Assembly (NCBI GenBank): GCA_010094045.1
Contig: ML986989.1
Span: forward strand, 1 to 13,328
DNA from: Lojkania enalia
Taxonomy: Eukaryota > Ascomycota > Dothideomycetes > Pleosporales
Length of the DNA stretch: 13,328 bases
Direction: 5' to 3'
The notes beneath the pieces are model-generated. The model saw only the letters and a list, made by a program, of their open reading frames with translations, was not told where the DNA came from and ran no database searches. The translations under genes and the position numbers were made by a program. Shown one piece after another: positions 8,016 to 13,328 of this stretch (positions are counted from its first letter, which is position 1; each line of letters opens with the position of its first letter).

Positions 8016-8522
8016 ATACCTCGTAAAATAAAAAGTATAACCCTGTATAAATTGCATCTAATACTAGTAGAGTACTTACTACTAACGTACTTATAGATCC
8101 CCTCCTACTATAAGGAGGAGTTTCTAGTCCTCTAGGACCATCTTAAACTATAGATAGCAGCCTAATATACAGGGGATAAGAAGGATAAAAAGGTAGCTTT
8201 TAAGGCTATTTTAGAATCTACTTATAGCTTAGTACTTATAGCCTAAGTTGTAAAGAATTAGAAAGCTAGCTTTTTTAAGGCTAGTATTTAGGTAGATTTA
8301 TTCTACTAGGGTATTAAATTGCTCTATTAGGTTTCGGCTTTAAAAGCTCTAGTATCTAGCTTTTAAGCTAATATCGTAGCGCTTTCAGGCGGCTAAAGAT
8401 AAAGTAGAGGAAGTTTAAGAGAAGTCTAGAGAGAAGAAAGAGAAAGAAGGGTAGAAGAGGAGAGGACTAGAAAGGTATCTAATAGCCTACTATCAGATCC
8501 TCCGGATTTTATAGAAGAGTAA
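8016..8522 (+). pseudogene. candidate antisense gene in Gypsy-A tail (copy 2)
   Basis: Same 507-nt frame as 2341-2847, here on the plus strand. It starts at ATA (formerly ATG) 8016-8018 with I-P-R-K-I-K and ends at TAA 8520-8522. Residues shared by both copies include ITLYK, HLILVEYLLLTYL, IPSYYKEEFLVL, DKKVAFKAILESTYSLVL and VSALKALV; the end reads LLSDPPDFIEE. The segment before the end is a dense Arg/Glu stretch (EERERRVEEERTRK), suggesting a charged helix or coiled coil. In-frame TAG/TAA codons lie at likely Trp, Gln or Arg sites. The stop is 15 bp from the pol stop at 8538-8540, giving a tail-to-tail arrangement. I know no family that it matches. Confidence 0.42.
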
Positions 8523-8537
8523 TTTCGGGCCTATAAT

Positions 8538-9364
8538 TTAGTTTTCTAATCTACTACTTAACTCTTATATATTATTATCTACTAGATAATCTATATTCTC
8601 TATACTATTTTTATATACCTTAATCTATTTAGTTAGAGCTTTTAGAGGTTCTAGCTAATTTAGATACTTATTATAAAAAGCTCTTAGCTTATAAGGCGAA
8701 CCTATAAAATTTAAGACTTTATATTAGACCGGGTTAGAATTATATCCTACCTATTTTATATAGTATTTAAGGGTCTTATAATATAGCTTACTAGCTAGTA
8801 TTTCCTTAACCTCCTACTCTTCTACCCCCTTAATAGCAATAGCGGGTGGTTTCAGAACTTCTTACCCTAGTAGAAAGTCCTAGGGGTTCTTATACAGCAG
8901 GTTTAGTACGAAGATATTATATATTCTTAACCTTAAAGGTAGCTATAGATAGTATAAGTTTCTAACCTATTCTAGTACTTTAAAAGGGCCCTCCTATTAA
9001 TTAGATAGCTTTTAGCTCAGTCTTTAGACCGTAAAGTTCTTAGTATTTAAATAGACTATATTACTAATCTACTAATTAATCGGTTACTAGTAACAGTTAA
9101 TAATAGATTATATACGATTCTAAACCTTCTTAATATTAGCTTTTATAGTTTCCTAGGCTGTATATATATAAATTACTAGAGCTAAAGTATTCTTACAATT
9201 TAATTTATCTATTATAATAATAGAATTAATAGAATATTTCTAATTCCAATTTTAATAGGGCTTAGATCTGTATAGGATTTAATACGGGGATATTCTAATA
9301 GTTATATAGAGTAGAATCGCTTATACTCGGTCGATTATAGGTAATAGAGAACTCTAGTTATTTT
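8538..9364 (-). pseudogene. Gypsy-A copy 2 pol remnant (integrase C-terminal half, chromodomain)
   Basis: Minus-strand equivalent of 1500-2325 in copy 1. It begins inside the integrase core just after the catalytic Glu region and runs through the post-core module and chromodomain to TAA at 8538-8540. The chromodomain's decayed Trp codons correspond to those of copy 1. The upstream RT, RNase H and first part of integrase were separated by the copia insertion at 9364/9365 and, if present, lie beyond the window's right edge. Confidence 0.85.
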
Positions 9365-9441
9365 TGTGGTGAGAGGCGAATCTTGTCTTAGGGAGGGAGA
9401 TAAGGAGCTGAACTGGTTGATTGAAGATAGCCAGCGGGCCA

Positions 9442-9449
9442 TATTTATA
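9442..9449 (-). promoter_or_regulatory. Copia LTR TATA box
   Basis: The minus strand reads TATATAAATATGGCC, including TATAAATA at 9442-9449, in the unmutated part of the LTR. It lies about 77 bp before the LTR end, so R plus U5 would be short (about 50 bp). The position and sequence are those of an LTR core promoter; activity is inferred. Confidence 0.55.
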
Positions 9450-9460
9450 TACATGAAAAA

Positions 9461-9574
9461 GGGGTATATTAGCTGATATCTAGTATAATATCCGGCGTGA
9501 TATCAACCGTAATATCGTACGTCGATATCTAATACAGCTCGGCAGACTAGCCGAAAATTCCTATAATATACCCC
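9461..9574. repeat. 11-bp inverted repeat in copia U3
   Basis: ggggtatatta at 9461-9471 and taatatacccc at 9564-9574 are perfect complements enclosing the GATATC repeats. They could form a stem or be two protein-binding sites in opposite orientation. Confidence 0.5.
9475..9529. promoter_or_regulatory. 24/25-bp GATATC direct repeats upstream of copia TATA box
   Basis: GATATC occurs at 9475-9480, 9499-9504 and 9524-9529. The first two are each followed four bases later by TAATATC. This makes a 24/25-bp tandem repeat of about two and a half units, about 26-80 bp upstream of the TATA box on the element's own strand. Repeated sites at this place in an LTR are usually transcription-factor binding sites; the factor is unknown. 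Confidence 0.5.
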
Positions 9575-9736
9575 CCCAGCTTTAACTGCGAAGGAGAAGC
9601 TGCGTCGAAAAAAATAAAGGTAGATACTATACTAAAAGAGGTAAATTGTATAGAATAACTAGTAGTAGAGCTAAATACGCTTGCAGAAATATTAATTTAA
9701 TATAATATAGGGTAAGTTATAATTAATTTTTAATCA

Positions 9737-9745
9737 CCCCCTAAG
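9737..9745 (-). other. Copia polypurine tract
   Basis: The minus strand reads cttaggggg directly before the LTR start TGATTA, the expected plus-strand primer site. Confidence 0.75.
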
Positions 9746-9785
9746 ATTTTTATTAGTAATCGATTTATTTAGCTAATAGAAATTC

Positions 9786-12700
9786 CTAAGATTCGATTCT
9801 AGCTGAAATATCTTCTATTTTCAGTTGCTTAATAAACTTTTAGTATTATTGCGGCTGTAGAACTTTTATAAGACTATCAGCTGGTATTAGATTTATTAGT
9901 TGCCAACTGATTATAAGTTTCTACTCTACTACTTCTTAACGTAGCTAGTACTAGTATATATCTATATAGCGAAGTTTAGTATTAAAACGCTTAGATAGCT
10001 TATTTATAATATCTACTATTTGTTAATTATTATAAAGTAGTACTAGTTACGTATTAATATAGAAGCGCAGTAAGGCGAAGGCCTTCTACTACTACTCTAT
10101 TTCTAATCCGGCGACTAATAGTACTAATAATTCTGCCTTAGTAGTCGATTTTATAACCGTACGCTGAATTAAGGCTTTTTAATCAATCAGCATCCTAAAA
10201 AGTTAAAATATATAACTGTAGAAACTTCGATAAGTATTAGAATTATTGCCGAAGGCTGTATTAGATATACTATAGAATAGTAATTGCTCTATAGGGTTAA
10301 TATAATTAGTATTACTACTCTAGCTAATAGTAGAAGTATTTTATATATTATCAGCTGTTACTATAATTGCTAAGTACTTCGTACTAATTAGATATTACTA
10401 TACTTTTAAGGCAGCGTTAATATAATAATTGCTAGAGTTCTAGAAGTATTATAATAATATCAAGTATACTCGCGCGATATTAAAGCATATAAAAACTACA
10501 ATCTAAGCTAGACAACTAATTAGTTGTTAGTAGTAAGATATCCTATTAGAGGATTCCTTAGTAGCAGCTGGCAGTATATTCTTATATAGAGGCGTACTCG
10601 GCGCCTTCTTATTAACCGTAATATTAAATCGTGCTGCTACCTTATTAATAAATAAGTTTTATAGTAGCTAGATCTTATACTACTATATATCGCGTATAAC
10701 TCGAACTTCTAGAAACTAATTTAGATCTCTAAGAGATTAAAGTTTATATTTATTACTTAATTGCGATTCAAATTTCTACTTAATAGAGATATTTAATAGG
10801 TAAACTAGGATTATAATATTATTAACGTAAAAGAAGATAATCAGCTTATTATTTGCGTATAAGTAAGATATTCCTAGTACTATTTTAAGGCCTAATTACC
10901 TTAGAGTCCTATCTAGCTTATAATACTAAAGTTTCGGAGCATCCTTAAAGCTATATATAGCTTTCTATAGTTGTAGATATTTCCTATACTTATATACGTA
11001 ACCTTCTAGTATATAGATATATATTAACCTATCTAATCGGTAGTTAAGGAACGTATTAACAACATTAAACTGGTATATATCAAGTTTAAAATAAGTTGCA
11101 ATTAATATTAGAAAGTAAAAGGCTTATACAGCTAGTATAGTAGTATAGATATCTCTCTATTAAGATTGTAGATTACTGCGTACGACTAATCTAGCCTTAA
11201 ATTTATATAGGAAACCGTCCTTATTAAATTTATATACGAATACCCATATTACTAGAAGAATTTTAGTAGAGTTTTAGAGAATTATTACCTTTTACTAGGT
11301 ATCTATATCCTCCTACTTCTATAACTTAGCGCGACAGGCCTTATAGAAGCTAGTACTAAAAGGGTAATTTTTTAGATTCTTATAGTACTTCGGTTCTAGT
11401 AGAAGCTAATTATAATAATATTTTCTAATAGTACGAGTTTTCTTTATATAATTTACCGGTATTAGCTTACTATTAGATAGTACTGTAAAGGTAGTAAAGT
11501 ATAACTAAGGTAGCCTGCGGTTATATAGGGACCTACCTCTCTAAATTATATTATTCTTTAATATTTAGCTACTAATTTCTTCCCTCCGTAGGGTATTATT
11601 TATTCTTCTTAAGAGTATAGAAGTATAAGAAAGTAATAGTTACTATCCTTATAGCAAATTATCGCTAAACGTAATATCCTTACTATCTACTAGTAGCGCT
11701 ATAGAGGTATCCTAATTCCTTAGTACTGGCGCTAGTATTAATTCTAGTATTAGAAGTTTCTAATTACTAGTAATATTATCGATTTATTCTTTAAAAATAG
11801 TATTCTTCTACTAATAGGCCTTTTTACTAATTAAATTACCTGCTAACTCAGTAGAGATATCTTAATTAAACAGCCGATTCTTATAGATCGCTTCTGCGAC
11901 TTTAATCGTTTTATTATTACTACTATTAATAGAGCTCTTAATATTGTTAATTTAAAAAAGAATCTTCTCTAGAGATTTTTTTAGCAGATATTCCTCCTCC
12001 TTACTAGATATAATATCGTTAAATATAACGTCCCTAGTATTAAGTACCCGTTTTAGTTTCGGAATTAGTACTTAGTATATATTTATACTCCTATATTATA
12101 AGAGTTTCCTAATTAGTACTTATAATACTAGTTTATCGCCTCTTAATAGAGTTTTATCTAAAACGTACGCTTATAATCCTATAACCTAAAAGTAAGTAAG
12201 AGACGGTTTATAGTTAAAAACGACCTTATATAGGGTTTTAAATTGAAGGCTTACAATCGGCGTTCTATTAAATAGGTATATTACTGTATAAGCTAATTTA
12301 TTAGTATATTTATTAGAAATATTATCTTCTATCGTAAGAGCGCACGCGCGGGTTATAATTTAGTATTCTACTTACTCTACTAGACTATTCTACTTAGGCG
12401 TATAAGGCGCGCGAGCTTTAATTACAATTCTTTAATCGAATAATACTTCTATAAGTTTTAAGAAGCTTAAGTTGTTATCTATATAGATATATATAATCTT
12501 TCTTTTATACTATTGTTTAATTTTTACTAACAGTGTTTTAAAGGCTTTTATAAGGGTAGATTTTAACTAATTATATATCGTAAATCTCTTATACTACTAG
12601 AATACCTAATTAACTGTATAAAATAGGTATCTTTTACTATTATAGTGCCTCTTACAGTCCTTCTAAAGTTGTATAATATTAATTGCGATTCTCTCGAATA

Positions 12701-13328
12701 GTTTAATAGCTAGGTAAAGCTAACTATATTAGCTAATCTACTATAATAACTTCGCTTATATATATATCTAGTAATCTCGCTATACTAGTACTTCCTGATT
12801 ACTTAACTAGATACTCTTAACTGCCTAAAGTAGAGTTAATACTAAATTTCTACCTAGGTAGCTTAATAATTAATATACTTTAGCTAAAGAAATAATTTAT
12901 ATTAGTTACTAGTAATAGAAGAGCTTTTTCTTAATTACTGCGACTATCTTATATCCGGAAAATAAATCGAGTAGAAACCTTTTTACTAGGTCTATATCTA
13001 GTAGCTAGTAGCTGTTAAACAACTCTAAATAATAAACGATATTATAGTAATTATACTAGTAAAGGTAATCTCTACCTAAGTTAAACTAGATATTCTATTT
13101 CCTATTTCTAATTAGGGCTATTATATTAGTTAACAACTAAGAGATATAAGCAACTTCTATTAGTTTAATATCTTTTAGGCCTGTAGGAGAATTAATCGTA
13201 ATTATAATAGTACTCTATTCTAATATAGAGTATATACTACCTCCCGTAGCGATTTTATCTTTAAAATTTACTATCTAAGTAGTCTACTAACTAAAAACCT
13301 TAGAGTTATATATATAGATATTAGAACC
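9786..13328 (-). pseudogene. Copia pol remnant: protease, integrase, RT, RNase H
   Basis: One minus-strand frame (codons whose lowest coordinate is a multiple of 3) holds recognisable sequence for about 1,180 codons with no frameshift. Protease-side region (13328 to about 13000): ATGGS at 13239-13253, then INSPTGLKDIKLIEVAYI. Integrase core (about 12700-12000): DNN at the second catalytic Asp (12477-12479 intact), then RAPYTPK, and VE with the catalytic Glu at 12375-12377 (33 residues between, two fewer than the usual 35). Then YLFNRTP, KPSLTY and TRDVIF at the C-terminal side. RT: YVDD has become YVNN (10818-10829). RNase H (about 10200-9830): TTKAELL, then NKLSKRFNTKLRYIDI and ending near 9786 at TAG, which may be the stop or a mutated codon. 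Gag and the 5' LTR are beyond the window. Confidence 0.93.

Larger units (their letters stand above)
7178..9364 (-). mobile_element. Gypsy-A copy 2: inverted, truncated by copia insertion
   Basis: This is the minus-strand copy of the element at 75-3685, covering the equivalent of about 1500-3685. In order on the minus strand it has the integrase second half, chromodomain, tail with antisense frame, polypurine tract and 280-bp LTR. Similarity to copy 1 ends at 9364, where the copia LTR begins. The two copies form inverted repeats of about 2.2 kb separated by 3.5 kb. Confidence 0.9.
9365..9736 (-). repeat. Copia 3' LTR
   Basis: This 372-bp LTR has intact TG (9365-9366) and CA (9735-9736) ends on the plus strand; read on its own strand it runs TGATTAAAAA...CTCACCACA. 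One end is fixed by the end of Gypsy-A homology, the other by the polypurine tract. The part from 9365 to about 9460 is essentially free of RIP, while the part near 9736 is AT-rich. The 5' LTR is outside the window, so the boundaries could not be confirmed by comparing the pair. Confidence 0.8.
9365..13328 (-). mobile_element. Ty1/copia element inserted in Gypsy-A copy 2 (5' end outside window)
   Basis: This is a minus-strand copia-type retrotransposon: 3' LTR 9365-9736, polypurine tract 9737-9745, then pol read leftwards from beyond 13328 in the copia order protease, integrase, RT, RNase H. The LTR begins exactly where similarity to Gypsy-A copy 1 ends. It therefore inserted after Gypsy-A; atttt at 9360-9364 is the candidate target duplication half. 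CpA, TpG and CpG are clearly commoner here than in the gypsy elements, fitting a younger or less mutated insertion. Confidence 0.92.

Noticed and set aside
9335..9454. 39-codon minus-strand ORF with an intact ATG in the unmutated copia LTR edge
   Set aside because: It starts inside the TATA region and runs across the LTR end into Gypsy-A sequence, so the junction created it; there is no protein similarity.
9461..9574. Possible miniature inverted-repeat transposon bounded by ggggtatatta
   Set aside because: It lies wholly inside the copia LTR next to its TATA box, shows no target duplication and is better explained as promoter structure.
1..13328. Numerous short open frames on both strands
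   Set aside because: TGA stops are rare because TpG is depleted, and chance frames abound. Only frames with recognisable family motifs, or conserved in length between copies, were kept.

Overview
This window looks like a block of heterochromatin from a filamentous ascomycete, made of long terminal repeat (LTR) retrotransposons inactivated by repeat-induced point mutation (RIP). The DNA is very AT-rich. TpG and CpA are scarce and TpA is in excess, while many CpG survive. Conceptual translations follow one frame for hundreds of codons, interrupted only by TAA/TAG at former Gln, Trp or Arg codons. I find no intact gene, no tRNA or rRNA and no CRISPR array. Names such as Gypsy-A are mine.

Layout. 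(1) 1-74: outer end of a minus-strand Gypsy-A LTR whose element lies outside the window. (2) 75-3685: Gypsy-A copy 1, plus strand, from the end of reverse transcriptase through RNase H, integrase and chromodomain, then a 1-kb tail, polypurine tract and 3' LTR. It is inserted in the gag of (3). (3) 3686-7177: minus-strand Gypsy-B material. It has a gag remnant and possible 5' LTR on the left, a 1.1-kb repeat-rich spacer, then a 3' LTR, polypurine tract, 40-bp repeats and an integrase/chromodomain remnant on the right. (4) 7178-9364: Gypsy-A copy 2, minus strand, inserted in the Gypsy-B integrase. It forms a 2.2-kb inverted repeat with copy 1. (5) 9365-13328: 3' portion of a minus-strand Ty1/copia element inserted into Gypsy-A copy 2. 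It is less mutated, so it is probably the youngest insertion.

The most interesting observation is a candidate antisense gene in the Gypsy-A tail. Both copies carry a frame of exactly 507 nt (2341-2847 minus; 8016-8522 plus). It runs towards pol and stops about 15 bp from the pol stop. Its RIP stops fall where Trp, Gln or Arg codons are expected, and it ends in a highly charged segment. Second is a repeated segment in Gypsy-B whose translation weakly recalls the histone H3 fold and lies in frame with gag; it conflicts with reading part of that segment as an LTR. Third is the copia LTR, where the TATA-like box and terminal 90 bp are almost unmutated and 24/25-bp GATATC repeats sit just upstream.
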